From JBBQVS01 sp964250805 (GTDB lineage Bacteria; Chloroflexota; Ktedonobacteria; Ktedonobacterales; Ktedonobacteraceae): a DNA stretch of 64,000 bases. Positions 9,538 through 19,325 of this stretch are shown piece after piece (position 1 is the stretch's first letter; each line of letters begins with the position of its first letter). The position numbers and the translations under genes were made by a program. The notes beneath the pieces were generated by a model, which was not told the DNA's origin, searched no databases, and saw only the letters and a list, made by a program, of their open reading frames with translations. The stretch spans positions 26,259 to 90,258 of the forward strand of contig CAXUHG010000008.1 of assembly GCA_964250805.1 (NCBI GenBank). Direction: 5' to 3'.

Positions 9538-10063
9538 CTATAGCTGACGGTTGCTCAAAATAATAGGCTTGCAATCTCTCCATTTGCTCTTGCGGCAAGC
9601 ATTTTTGGCAAAAAAATCGTTGCGATAGTAAGTCAACGCATCCTCATCTCTATGATCAATTCGGGAGCATACCGCAGCTTCGCTATAGGAAACCCAAAAT
9701 GACACGTATGTAGGCAGCTCAGTTGTCTTGATCTCGTCAAGATGAAGCAGGCCCTCTTCTCCATCTTCCAGGAAGGGAAGATAATGAATCCTATATTTAC
9801 CTCTACTCAGGAAACCTGCCCAGCCATCAAATCCGTCGTTGTTATTGATGTATTCCACATCAAGCGCCTGTACCTGTGGAGCTCCATATTTATGTTCTTT
9901 CTTCGTGGTAACTTCACATCCCATATTAACGAATTCGTTGATTCAGAAGGAACCGTTCATGAGCAATCCAATCAGATAAGGCACGTTGAGCATCGCTCTT
10001 GACATTATCTTGATCGATGTCTGCTATTCGCAAACCCTTCCGATAGAGCAGGTATTTTTGCAT
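9538..10063 (-). pseudogene. Frameshifted small hypothetical gene (45 + 128 codons)
   Basis: On the minus strand an ATG at 10063 follows a good ribosome site (GGGAG). It opens 45 codons (MQKYLLYRKGLRIADIDQ...) that end in TAA at 9926. The next frame opens at once with ATG at 9924 and runs 128 codons (MGCEVTTKKEHKYG...). Read just upstream, the second frame gives INEFVN directly before MGCEV, so the simplest reading is one ~170-residue gene broken by a single-base shift near 9937-9945. Alternatively these are two translationally coupled genes. The protein is acidic, soluble and rich in aromatic residues, with no domain I recognise. It sits among STAND and TPR genes. Confidence 0.5.
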
Positions 10064-10304
10064 AGTAATATTCTCCCATCACAGTCGAGGCATTAACCTT
10101 ATCTTACAATGTTTATTGCACCTCATCAACAGAGATAATATCCATATTCAGGTAGCGCTATAAGAGACCAGAAATAGGCAAAAGGTTCGTGGAGTACACT
10201 TTTAAGAATGTTTGCCGTTACTCATAAAAATCATCCTGCCTTGCTAGTCTAAACGCATTTTTAGCCTCTTTTACTCATCCTAGTTTCTTTAAAAGGTTCC
10301 CTTT

Positions 10305-10377
10305 TTAAGTATAAGCTATCGATGTAGCGTCAAGATGAAGTGCTCGTTCACAGGCGTCAAGAGCTTCCAAACCGTCC
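10305..10377 (-). pseudogene. Out-of-frame last TPR of the upstream TPR gene
   Basis: Directly after the stop of the TPR gene, a shifted frame reads RDGLEALDACERALHLDATS and ends at TAA (10305). This is a good helix-B half of a TPR, so the upstream gene once continued by about 25 residues and was cut by a stop plus frameshift around 10375. Confidence 0.6.
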
Positions 10378-11286
10378 CTACTCAAACAAGGCATAGCTCA
10401 TGCCTAGGTACGTTGCCGCGTCTTTTGGATTCAACAGGATTGCTTGCTTGAAAGCTGTCAACGCATGGCTATGCTCTCGAAGGTAGTAGAGAACATAACC
10501 CTTATAGCGATAGAGATTCGCGTCATCTGGAGTCAAATTCAAGGCTTGTTCATAAGTAGCAAGAGCCTCTTCATAGAAACCAAGTTTTTCTAGCACATAC
10601 CCTTTATTCTCATAAGCAGCACTATACGTTACATCAAGATGTAAAGCATACTCAAAATCGTTGAGTGCTTCTTGAAATCGTTCAAGTTTGAGCAATACAT
10701 ATCCTCTACAGTTATAGGAACGTGCGTTACTAGGATCATGATTGATAACAGATTGACATGCCACAAGAGCCTCTTCATAGCGTTTCAACTCAATCAGAGC
10801 ATATTCTTTTCCAAGAAGAGCATCCACATTATTGGAGTCCAAACGAACCGCCTGAGCATATACCTTAAGTGCCTGTTTATAGTCTTTCAGTTCAAAGAGC
10901 ATTTTAGCCTTTCCTAAAATTGCCTTAAAGGAGGTTTTGTTTATTTCAAGTACCTGCTTATATCCAATCAATGCGTCTTGGTAACGCTTTAACTCGACTA
11001 ATGTCTCTGCCTTTCCTAAAAAAGCCTCTTCACTTTTGGCATCAAGACGAATAGCTTTTTGATACGCGCGAAGAGCTTCTTCAAAGAGTTGGTAGTGAAA
11101 CAACTTTTGGCCTTCTTCTATCCAATAAAGGGGGTTTTGTTGAGAACGAGTCTCGGTTTGGTTGGAAGTTTGGGCAAGAGTGTTGATAGGAGGATGAAGC
11201 GAAGGAAAAGATGCACGAAATGCCTGTAGTAGAGTATTTGCACAAATGTTGAGGTTACTGGGAAACAGGAAATGGCCCTGAGGCAA
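10378..11286 (-). CDS. Tetratricopeptide-repeat protein, C-terminally truncated
   Basis: The protein has about 302 residues. From ~55 to the end it is a run of roughly seven classical 34-residue TPRs (EEALRAYQKAIRLDAKSEEA, then repeats with LxxLKRYEEAL and NPKDAATYLG). This makes a right-handed solenoid for protein binding, with no catalytic motif. The first ~50 residues are not TPR-like. The annotated start is a TTG straight after a stop codon, so the 5' end is uncertain and the gene may be a remnant of a longer one. The 3' end is also damaged (see 10305-10377). It may serve as an adaptor for the neighbouring STAND proteins, but only proximity supports that. Confidence 0.6.
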   Translation of the reverse strand: MPQGHFLFPSNLNICANTLLQAFRASFPSLHPPINTLAQTSNQTETRSQQNPLYWIEEGQKLFHYQLFEEALRAYQKAIRLDAKSEEAFLGKAETLVELKRYQDALIGYKQVLEINKTSFKAILGKAKMLFELKDYKQALKVYAQAVRLDSNNVDALLGKEYALIELKRYEEALVACQSVINHDPSNARSYNCRGYVLLKLERFQEALNDFEYALHLDVTYSAAYENKGYVLEKLGFYEEALATYEQALNLTPDDANLYRYKGYVLYYLREHSHALTAFKQAILLNPKDAATYLGMSYALFE

Positions 11287-11477
11287 ATATTACCAGACAT
11301 AGAAATGTATGGCTATGGATATTAGCAAGAGCGATGTAGGCATTTCCACGAACATATTGCCGATTCCTTTTGCGTTTTACTTCCTATTGTGCCAACTCAT
11401 ATCACAAATGAAGTAAAAAAATACAACAACACTTCGCTATAGACTTTTTGCCTCACTTTTACTCTCAAGAGCCTCTC

Positions 11478-11912
11478 ATGCATGTACTTGTTGCTGTTCA
11501 GGCATATAAAACCGCTTTTGATTTGCAAGTTCCTACAACATTTACAGCTCAAGAGCTTTTATTACTCATAAAATAACTCTTACTACTCCTTGATCCTCGT
11601 ACTGTATTTGACTCTAGTGAGACAGCTTTTATTGTTCATTATCTATGTCTTGGTGAGCAAGAAATTCCTCTTCATCAGAAGCTGGGAGAATTACAAATCG
11701 GAGATCGCCCAATGTTTACTGTCTTACGTATTACGGCACAATTCTCTGGAAAGGGCATCGAAACCTCTAGCTTATTTGAAGGTGCTATCAAGAAACCTGC
11801 TATGAAATCCACACTATATCTGGATGCTTTAGAGAAACTGGCGGTAGAACAGTACACACGACAGATGGAGATTGCTCTTGACAAAGCAGTGGAACGATTG
11901 AGCCAGAACTGA
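11478..11912 (+). pseudogene. Ubiquitin-like (EsaB/YukD-type?) ORF with internal TAA
   Basis: One frame runs 144 codons from ATG 11478 to TGA 11912, interrupted only by TAA at 11574-11576. The order is MHVLVAVQAYKTAFDLQVP, then TAQELLLLIK-stop-LLLLLDPRT, then GEQEIPLHQKLGELQIGD, a hydrophobic strand, and a helical tail (LDALEKLAVEQYTRQ). The strand-strand-helix-strand pattern with a late L..L.IGD turn resembles beta-grasp proteins of the EsaB/YukD type seen near type VII secretion genes. The resemblance is by eye and weak. The stop could come from CAA by one transition. No in-frame restart occurs before ATG 11712. No secretion genes are nearby. Confidence 0.45.
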
Positions 11913-12775
11913 TAATGTAGGATTTGGGTTACTGCTAGCGTGCTTGTCTTACAGTCCAGATAGATCACATCTTTGCACTGCTCTAACTAAAAGCGGTAAG
12001 GAGTAAGAACTGGTGCTGATCGCTGCTTCGCCGGGAGCTACCAAGAGCATTGACTCAGAGCAAATGTACCTAGAGCTTGATCGCTATAGTATAATCTAGT
12101 TTTTCATGTAACACCTATCTGTCAAGTGTAGCTTCCGCGAAGTGAATATTTTTAGTGACGCCTGTCTCCGACAACTTTTACGTTCATCTCATGAGAGGAT
12201 TTATGCCTGTTGAAAGGACGAAAAAAGAGGTTCACTAACTGCATCAAGCTGCGGCTGAACTGCTAAATTGAGCAAGTTTAGTAAATGGCTTTACCCCTTA
12301 ACCAATCATGAATGAAACACTCTTCAAATAGGATTTATATATCCTCTGAAAGGCGATTTCATGGCTTTTAAGTCACATATCATGACTCACATCCTTTTAA
12401 GAAATGACAAAATGAGCTTAAAAATTAGATGAGACTGCTTTGATTTCAATAATCACTTTTATTGACGCAAAAAGATTGTAATCTATAATTACTAGCAAAA
12501 TTACAATGAAATAATCAAATCGCGTTTTTAGTACATAATTTCTAATTTTGGATAAATGTTATTTGAATTGTGCTTTTCATCCTAAAAGTAATAAGCAGCG
12601 AGACAATAGAATATAGTGTCTCACTCTGTCAAGATACAAGAAGAGACATTCCACCTTACAGTACATCAGTCCCGTCATGTGAACAATTGATATGTTAACC
12701 CCTCCGTTCTACTCCTCCACTGAACCAGGTTAAGATCAGTCTTCCCTTGACCCGTATAAGCAGATATCACACATA
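11913..12775. other. 860-bp AT-rich intergenic region
   Basis: I see no intact gene. A short plus-strand reading at 12203-12271 (MPVERTKKEVH-stop-LHQAAAELLN) could be gene debris. The stretch around 12400-12560 is strongly AT-rich with no repeat or hairpin I can defend. Confidence 0.45.
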
Positions 12776-12979
12776 CTAGGATTGCACTTTTGGCTTGATG
12801 ATACGCTTTGCCACGAGTACGAATATCGTGCCTACAACAAAAAAGACAGGTATAAGAAAACGGTAAAGAGCATCATAGGTTGGGTCTCCTGGTAAGGAAT
12901 AGAGAATACCAAACATGATGCTAGCAGCATACGAGAGGATGCTAAGAGTGAGAACTATTATGAGATAAAGGATTTTCAT
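12776..12979 (-). CDS. Small two-helix membrane protein
   Basis: The product has 67 residues. Residues ~4-28 (LYLIIVLTLSILSYAASIMF) and ~42-60 (LIPVFFVVGTIFVLVAK) are hydrophobic, joined by a short polar loop, and the tail is basic (KRIIKPK). AAGGA lies about ten bases before the ATG. It is isolated, with long non-coding stretches on both sides. I do not recognise the family. Confidence 0.5.
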   Translation of the reverse strand: MKILYLIIVLTLSILSYAASIMFGILYSLPGDPTYDALYRFLIPVFFVVGTIFVLVAKRIIKPKVQS

Positions 12980-13321
12980 AGAGAAAGTTTCCTTGCTGCA
13001 TGGTATAGGTGCTGAGCGTTAAGTCATTCTAGCTACTTTGATTATATCAAATTTATTAGTCATTGCAAGGGTACTTCGGGAGAAGATGGGAGTGGGTATA
13101 TAAAAATGATGCAACGCGCTCTTCCTGTGACTATTCCGTCTTTGAAAGAACTGGCTGCTCATATTCTTTATAGACACGTTTCCCAATACGCCATTTGAAG
13201 TACCCCCGCAATGGTGCCAGTGCTAATAAAAAGCACTTTTCCCAGCCGTTTGAACTTTATTTTTCAGAAGAGTATCGAAAGTATGCAAGACTCGGACTTA
13301 CAATCAGTCTCGACTGAGCGA
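12980..13321. other. Intergenic, nothing firm
   Basis: This stretch lies upstream of the small membrane gene and past the kinase-NACHT stop. A 30-codon plus-strand reading near 13106 begins MMQRALPVTIPSLKEL but has no ribosome site and no relatives I can name. I see no terminator hairpin. Confidence 0.4.
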
Positions 13322-16300
13322 TCATGATTGAGTTGGTGGTTCTTCTAATGAAGCAAAGTACTCAAGGACGAAGCGGTGAACAAACATATAGCCACCACCT
13401 ACTTTCTGCAGCAAGATATGCTCGGCCGCAGAGTCCAAGAAACGTGAATAGCACCAAGGCATAACTCCTTCCCGCCGGAGCAACCAGCGTAGTACACCGT
13501 GTTGAATACAGGCTATCCCCCCGACACGCAGCATTATTGTTAGCACAAGCAATGGGGCAATGTTGAGTACGACGAACAAGAGCAAGGTGATTTTGAAGGC
13601 AACCAGTACTGGAACCCCTACCACGAAAAAGAGACTCACAAGTCCACTAAGCAGACTGTAACGAGCAGAACGACGCATGCCCTCATTTGGCACAGCAAGC
13701 TCACGAGAATCAAGCATAGCTGTGGAAAATCCGCTGCTGATCCCTTTGAGTACAGCAAATAGAAGTGTGAAGAATGGAAACACGAGTGCCGTCAGTGTTA
13801 ACACAAAAATGGGAAGTAAATCGGTAGTTGAATCAGACGCTGTGTGACTCCATTGATGGAGCAGGGAAAAGAGGTCATGCCCCACATTGCCCATGAGGAA
13901 GTCAAAGACAGCACCAAGAAACAGGTATTTGAAGAGACTACCCCACATGTTGCGCCATGACCATGAGACCTGCTCTACTGGCTGAATGTCCGTGATGTGT
14001 ATATCAAGGAGGACGTCAAGCAGAAACAACAGCAATGCCCCTATAACTGCAATCATCACGCTTAGCGGAACAAGCAAAGGACGATTGACGAATGGTGGTA
14101 TATACCCCGTAATATAGTTGAAGGGAACTCCAGTGAATAGTCCGATGAGTACTCCGTTCACCATTCCTCTTCCTATTCTCTGCCCTCTCCGCCTCCATTT
14201 CTGTCGCGCTGGTGGACCAAAGGCGTTTTCAGCATGTCGTTTGTATAGTACCGCATTGACTAGCCCTAAGACCAACCCATTGACAAGTGCAAAGAGTAGA
14301 GCTTGGCTTATCACACCTATCAGCATAGATGTGGACATATTGGTTTGACGCAAGGAGTGTACGATCACGCCATCCGCCCAGATTGGTCCTAACCCAAAAA
14401 GCACAAGTAGACCAAAGAGAAGTCCGACCATCACCAATGGATACCGTTGACATGTCAGCTTCTTTTCAGCATAATCGGGTTGTATGCGCTCAAGATAAAA
14501 TATGTTCTGGTTGTGTTCTTGCAGTTGTCTCGCCAGCCAAGCCAGCCAGTGCTTTGTTGTTTGTGGTGGATAGCGCATCCCATCACTTCCACGTGCCAGC
14601 ATGCGCTCAACATAGCGTTCTATGACCTGCGGTATCTGCTCACCGGACGATGAGACGCGCTGGATATCGGGCACCGATGCGTTGGAGTACGTCAAGGTAA
14701 GCATTCTCAGGAGTAAGGGCGTGTGGATTAACTCGCGTAACGAACTCTCTTTTTGCAGAGCCACCTGTAACGCTTGTAGTGCTTCACCGCCTTGAGCAAG
14801 ATACGTATTCGCCTGCTGCATGCTCAACGGCTGGATCATGACCGCCGTGTTCAGTGCCAATCGGGCTTCCTGAGCCAGATAGTCTACGCTACGGCTGCAC
14901 ACCACTAGTGGGAACGTGTTGTGTTTGCGTCGATACCTATTAATAGCCTCAACACACGCCGACCGCTCTTTGGGAGCGACCTCGTCCAATCCATCGAGCA
15001 AAGGAAGGATGAGATGAGTTTGCACGAATTGGTGCCCCAGTTTTTTCTGTACCTGATATTTGCTGTCTAGCTCCTCAACAAACCATGCTGTCAGCGATTT
15101 ATTGCGTGACCACGTAGAAAGATGAAAGATTACTGGTACAGGATGGCCCTCGTTGTGCTCGGCAAGCGTCAATAGATCGCGCGCAAGCGTCAGGAGAAGC
15201 GTGGTTTTGCCAGCACCGGCTGCGCCCAAAATCAGGAGTTCTTCACCTGCATCATAATAACGTTGCAGAATACTTTTTCTTTGCTCTGGCAGACGTGGCG
15301 TCGTAGGTATCTGCACGATTTGCTGCCATGGATTAGCAACTGCATCAGGTCTCTCCTGCATATCTAGCTCCATGAATCCAGCACCTATCAGTGATTGCTG
15401 CAAGACCCCTGTGATCCAGAAGGAACGCACTCGCCGCAGAAGCCACAACCGATTCTTGTTCTGTGAAACCCGCGATGACAACAAAGGGGTGGTTTCTACA
15501 GGAGAGATGTTTTTCGTTTCTATAAAGGTGTTCTGTGTTGCTGAAACAGCATTCTCTGGTATAGAAGATATCGTGTCCTCTTCTTGCGCAAAGGTTGTTC
15601 CCTGGTTCGCCATATGTTTGTGTTGATCCTGGACCAGTTGGGTCTTCTTGAGTCGAGGCTGCGTTCTCGACTCATATGTTCCCTGCTCATTCTTCCCTAA
15701 CACATGTGGAGCAAAAGGGATGTGAGTTGGAGCATCCATGCTTTCTTTCTGCACCTGACCCTCAATCAGGGGGAGTTGGGGAGCATAAACTGCGTGTTCC
15801 AGTGCGACGGCAAAGTCTCCGACACAGGTAAAACGTTGGTCCGGATTCTTTGCAAGCGTTCTTGAGACCGCCTCATCGATAGCCGGTGAAATATCTGGCA
15901 CGCGTTCGTGTAAGCTGCGCGGAAGTTGTTCGACATGTTGATAGGCGAGCGCGGAGAAATTGCCAGAAAAAGGGAGGTCTCCACAGAGCCATTCATACAC
16001 CATAACCCCTAGCGCATATTGATCACTGGCAGGCAGTGAGAGACCCTTGAGTTGTTCAGGGGCCATGTACTGTGGCGTTCCAGCTATTTCCTGTGCGGAA
16101 AGAGAACTCTGCGTCCGTTGTACAACTGCGATCCCAAAGTCACTGAGCACGATCTCATTCTGGCTCTTCAGTAAAAGATTCTCTGGCTTCACATCTCGGT
16201 GAATCACATGCTGTTGATGAGCATAATCTAATGCTTGAGCAATCTGAGACACATAGTTGACTATCTGCCGCGCAGGTACGCGTCTTCCCTTTGGGTACAG

Positions 16301-16591
16301 GGTGCGGAGTGTCCCATGTGGGGCATACTCCATCACCAGATAAGGCATCCGCTCATAAAAACCAAAATCAAGCACACGAATAATGTGTGGGTGTTCCAAA
16401 CGAGCATTGATACGAGCCTCTTCTTGAAAATCTCGAGAGCTTTGCGGCTCCAATGCGAGATGCAGGATTTTTATGGCTGCGAGCTTTTCAACATACAAAT
16501 GTGCTGCTAGATACACAGTAGCAAAGGCACCTGTACCGAGTGGACGGAGAATGCGGTAGTGACCAATTTGGCGTCCAGTATAATCATTCAT
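13322..16591 (-). CDS. Ser/Thr protein kinase-NACHT-membrane fusion
   Basis: This 1089-residue protein starts with a Hanks-type kinase (residues ~10-265): a glycine loop LGTGAFATVYLA, the lysine AIKIL, the catalytic loop HRDVKPEN (~132) and DFGIA (~149). A polar linker follows. Next is a NACHT-like ATPase with Walker A GAAGAGKTT (~460) and Walker B LLDGLDE (~532), plus a VVCSRS sensor stretch. Residues ~715-1050 contain about eight hydrophobic segments. The C-terminal tail (MFVHRFVLEYFASLEE) matches the end of many NACHT proteins. I infer a membrane-anchored STAND switch whose output is phosphorylation. It stands alone, with long non-coding flanks and no cognate phosphatase. The ligand and substrates are unknown. 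The start ATG lies only ten residues before the kinase. Confidence 0.85.
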   Translation of the reverse strand: MNDYTGRQIGHYRILRPLGTGAFATVYLAAHLYVEKLAAIKILHLALEPQSSRDFQEEARINARLEHPHIIRVLDFGFYERMPYLVMEYAPHGTLRTLYPKGRRVPARQIVNYVSQIAQALDYAHQQHVIHRDVKPENLLLKSQNEIVLSDFGIAVVQRTQSSLSAQEIAGTPQYMAPEQLKGLSLPASDQYALGVMVYEWLCGDLPFSGNFSALAYQHVEQLPRSLHERVPDISPAIDEAVSRTLAKNPDQRFTCVGDFAVALEHAVYAPQLPLIEGQVQKESMDAPTHIPFAPHVLGKNEQGTYESRTQPRLKKTQLVQDQHKHMANQGTTFAQEEDTISSIPENAVSATQNTFIETKNISPVETTPLLSSRVSQNKNRLWLLRRVRSFWITGVLQQSLIGAGFMELDMQERPDAVANPWQQIVQIPTTPRLPEQRKSILQRYYDAGEELLILGAAGAGKTTLLLTLARDLLTLAEHNEGHPVPVIFHLSTWSRNKSLTAWFVEELDSKYQVQKKLGHQFVQTHLILPLLDGLDEVAPKERSACVEAINRYRRKHNTFPLVVCSRSVDYLAQEARLALNTAVMIQPLSMQQANTYLAQGGEALQALQVALQKESSLRELIHTPLLLRMLTLTYSNASVPDIQRVSSSGEQIPQVIERYVERMLARGSDGMRYPPQTTKHWLAWLARQLQEHNQNIFYLERIQPDYAEKKLTCQRYPLVMVGLLFGLLVLFGLGPIWADGVIVHSLRQTNMSTSMLIGVISQALLFALVNGLVLGLVNAVLYKRHAENAFGPPARQKWRRRGQRIGRGMVNGVLIGLFTGVPFNYITGYIPPFVNRPLLVPLSVMIAVIGALLLFLLDVLLDIHITDIQPVEQVSWSWRNMWGSLFKYLFLGAVFDFLMGNVGHDLFSLLHQWSHTASDSTTDLLPIFVLTLTALVFPFFTLLFAVLKGISSGFSTAMLDSRELAVPNEGMRRSARYSLLSGLVSLFFVVGVPVLVAFKITLLLFVVLNIAPLLVLTIMLRVGGIACIQHGVLRWLLRREGVMPWCYSRFLDSAAEHILLQKVGGGYMFVHRFVLEYFASLEEPPTQS

Positions 16592-17149
16592 GCTAACTAT
16601 TCCTACACATGACTTTCTTACAAATACAACACATAGGTATCATACTTACACAACTTCATAAAAAAGGAATTGGTTTTTGGTTTCTTCCATTTGACTAGAT
16701 GAACTCTTATTTTGTACCTCCCTCTTCCTTTCGAGAAGCCTTGTTCATACTAAGTGCTTGCGTGAGAAAAACCTTTCAGGCGTCTTGCTAGTTCAGACTT
16801 TGATCCTAGAAAGAAGCGTTTCATCACCTTCTACGCATAAGGAGCGTGAAACAGTACAATTTTTTGCCGCGCTTGTTATAGCGAAAGTTTAGCAGATGGA
16901 AGGTTGCAGAACTATCGTTTTTCCTCACAGCAATCTTACTAACAATGTAAGGTTGGCAGAGCGACGAAAGAACGAGAGACATGGCTAAAATGCTAGAAAA
17001 AGCACTCGTTGCGTACCCTGATCGAAAGAAGCACTTTTCCAGCACTTTTCTATACTGACCCCCTTCAAGGCATTTTTGAGACAAATTTTAGAACAAAAGT
17101 GTTTTGTGAGAGATGTTTGCATGTCTCCTGGTCCTCCCTCTCCTCGTGG
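16592..17149. other. Intergenic upstream of the kinase-NACHT gene
   Basis: The first part must carry the promoter of the minus-strand kinase gene. The open frame across 16824-17084 has no ribosome site and a composition unlike its neighbours, so I leave it out. The word AGCACTTTTC occurs twice near 17030-17050. Confidence 0.4.
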
Positions 17150-17833
17150 TCAAATATGGAGGGCAAGGCTCAGTAGGAAGACGATACCTAAAAAGGTGTG
17201 AACATTTTTAATGACGCGAGGAATCGGCTTTCTGTAGAGTCTATTTTCAACTACCATCCACAGTCCTAGCACCACTAAGAGCAGAAGAACGCTAAGAGCA
17301 GCAAAACCAGTAGCAACCTTATAAAGGTCCAGATTAGAAAGCGAAGGCACATAAAAGACCATATGACTGAGTGCTGTAAGAAGAGTTAAAGAGCCAAGCA
17401 ATTGATGATGTTTCCGTAAAAAGAGCAGCAGTGTTCTCAATGGGGCCGTGATAGGAGCAGGTGGTCCTTTCTTCATACTCACATACAAATGTCGTACAGG
17501 CCATTGATTGGCAGCATGCACAGAAACAAGAAAACCGAGAGTACCAACGCCATTGGCATAATCAGAACCAAGACTCGATTGATGGATTAGAACTGGAATA
17601 GCGAGAAGACAACTCGTGAGAAGAATGTATCCTGCAATCATCCACAGTATCCAATCAAGTGGAATGTGGAAGAGACGAAGAAGAGAATATCCAAGGAGAG
17701 AGCAGACAACATTCACGAGGGTTCCAATGATGTAGACAATAATGCTGGCCGTTATAGAATCGACGAGGAGGTCCATTCTCTTTTCCTTCCATGAAGCTGT
17801 TTTTGCGAAACAGTTCTCTTCCGTTTTCATCAT
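17150..17833 (-). CDS. Polytopic membrane protein, possible b-type haem binder
   Basis: The protein has about 227 residues and six hydrophobic segments. The second half has paired histidines in helices: KHHQLLG, LSHMVFY, NVHTFLG and LALHI near the C-terminus. This spacing recalls cytochrome-b561 and ferric-reductase-like four-helix haem domains, so electron transfer across the membrane is plausible. It is not certain, because no electron-donor or metal-binding domain is attached. The start could also be the internal Met of MDLLVDS. It is the first gene upstream of a same-strand WD40 gene's 3' end, but the two are unlikely to share function. Confidence 0.6.
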   Translation of the reverse strand: MMKTEENCFAKTASWKEKRMDLLVDSITASIIVYIIGTLVNVVCSLLGYSLLRLFHIPLDWILWMIAGYILLTSCLLAIPVLIHQSSLGSDYANGVGTLGFLVSVHAANQWPVRHLYVSMKKGPPAPITAPLRTLLLFLRKHHQLLGSLTLLTALSHMVFYVPSLSNLDLYKVATGFAALSVLLLLVVLGLWMVVENRLYRKPIPRVIKNVHTFLGIVFLLSLALHI

Positions 17834-17990
17834 ATTGTGTCAACATTTCCTGAGAGCCTCAAACAGCAACGTACCTTTTGAGCCTATCATGTCATGCACT
17901 ATGGTTCCCCATAAGTTCACTTCTCACTTTGGACAGCTTCGTCCCTGTACATGCTGAGGTCGTGCAAGAAGGAATTAGGGCGAAACTCTC

Positions 17991-19085
17991 TCAGAGGACT
18001 TTCCAGACTCGGACGACTTGATCCACGCCTCCCGAAACAATGCGGGTTCCGTCAGGAGACCAGGCAACTGTCCGTACTTCGTCGGTATGCTCTCCATAGG
18101 TGAAACTTGTTTTGCCAGTGGTTGGGCTCCACACCTGGACTGTCTTGTCTGTCGCACCTGACGCGAGGTGTTTCCCATCGGGGGACCACGCAATCGCCAA
18201 AATGTCGGATCGGCCGTCATGCCCCCCGTAGTTTATGCGTTTCCGACCAGTAGAGGCATCCCACATCTGAACACCCCCGTTAGTGGCAAAGAGGATACTG
18301 GGGCAACTTCCCCCTGAAGCGATGCGAGTGCCGTCAGGAGACCATGTAACTGCATTGACATAGCTGAGGTCCTCACCAAGAGCATCTAGAATCTGGTAAG
18401 ACCAAACCTTCTGACCGTCATGTGCCTTCCAGACCTGGACAGAGCGAGTAAAGCCACCTGAGACGATTTGTGTACTGTCAGGAGACCATGCAAAAGACAC
18501 GGCAGATGGATGGCCTGTATAGTTCAAGAGAAGGTGCCCATTGAGCGCATTGCGTACCTGAATTGGTTCCGGATTATCACTTCCAAATGTTGCAATCTGT
18601 CTTCCATCAGGAGACCACGCGACGATGCCCCAGGACGGAGTCCCTGTAGAATTATCTTGATGCGTCCAGAGTTGCTGACCAGTGCTTGCATTCCAGACTT
18701 GAGTTGTGTAGGTACTCGCCGTCCCCGCCGATGCAAGACGGGTGCTATCGGGAGACCAAGACACGGTGGAGGCATCAGGATGGCCCCGGTACGTCAAGAG
18801 ATGCTGACCATCCCCAGCGTTCCAAACCTGGATCGTCGAATCCCACCCAACAGAAGCGATGCGAGTCCCATCAGGAGACCACGCAACTGAACTCACGCCA
18901 GAGAGATGCCCCGCATAAGTGTAGAGAGTGTGGGAAGGAGAGAGCTGGAAGAAGGAACTCCACCACGATTCACTAAGCTTTCCTACTCCCACCAGTACTC
19001 CTCCCGCAAGTCCCCATTGGAGCAGCCTCCGTCGCAAATGCAACGAAGGCTTCTCACGATTGTTGTTTGGATGATTGCTTGACAT
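17991..19085 (-). CDS. Membrane-anchored or exported seven-bladed WD40 protein
   Basis: Seven WD40 repeats (AWSPDGTRIASVGWD...VW type) follow an N-terminal segment HLRRRLLQWGLAGGVLVGVG. That segment looks like a Tat or signal-anchor sequence: two arginines before a hydrophobic helix. Seven blades make one closed propeller, used as a protein-binding platform; no enzyme motif is present. I chose the ATG at 19085 because AAGGA lies seven bases before it. An upstream ATG would add 25 residues of unlikely sequence. WD40 proteins of this kind are abundant in Ktedonobacteria, often beside kinases. The partner is unknown. Confidence 0.8.
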   Translation of the reverse strand: MSSNHPNNNREKPSLHLRRRLLQWGLAGGVLVGVGKLSESWWSSFFQLSPSHTLYTYAGHLSGVSSVAWSPDGTRIASVGWDSTIQVWNAGDGQHLLTYRGHPDASTVSWSPDSTRLASAGTASTYTTQVWNASTGQQLWTHQDNSTGTPSWGIVAWSPDGRQIATFGSDNPEPIQVRNALNGHLLLNYTGHPSAVSFAWSPDSTQIVSGGFTRSVQVWKAHDGQKVWSYQILDALGEDLSYVNAVTWSPDGTRIASGGSCPSILFATNGGVQMWDASTGRKRINYGGHDGRSDILAIAWSPDGKHLASGATDKTVQVWSPTTGKTSFTYGEHTDEVRTVAWSPDGTRIVSGGVDQVVRVWKVL

Positions 19086-19325
19086 AGGTTTTTCCTTGTT
19101 ACAACTGCTCTTCTCTTCAAAAAACATTGCTTGAGAGCGAGAAACTCTTGTCAGACTCACGCCCTTCTAACAAGAAGAACAAAGAGCGTTTCTACATCGC
19201 AGGTATTATACGCGAGTCCTAATACAAAAACTGTGAAGTGCTTCACAATCTCATCTCGTTGAAGAGGCTTGATCGTGTTGGAGTTCGCAATGTGGCTCAG
19301 CAGATGCGCTCCTTCGATGCTCATC

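Noticed and set aside
12203..12271. Short reading MPVERTKKEVH-stop-LHQAAAELLN
   Set aside because: Too short and interrupted; no homolog I can name and no ribosome site, so only possible debris.
16824..17084. Open frame of 86 codons, minus strand
   Set aside because: No ribosome site, odd composition rich in Arg/Ser/Cys, and no family features; it lies in the leader of the kinase-NACHT gene.
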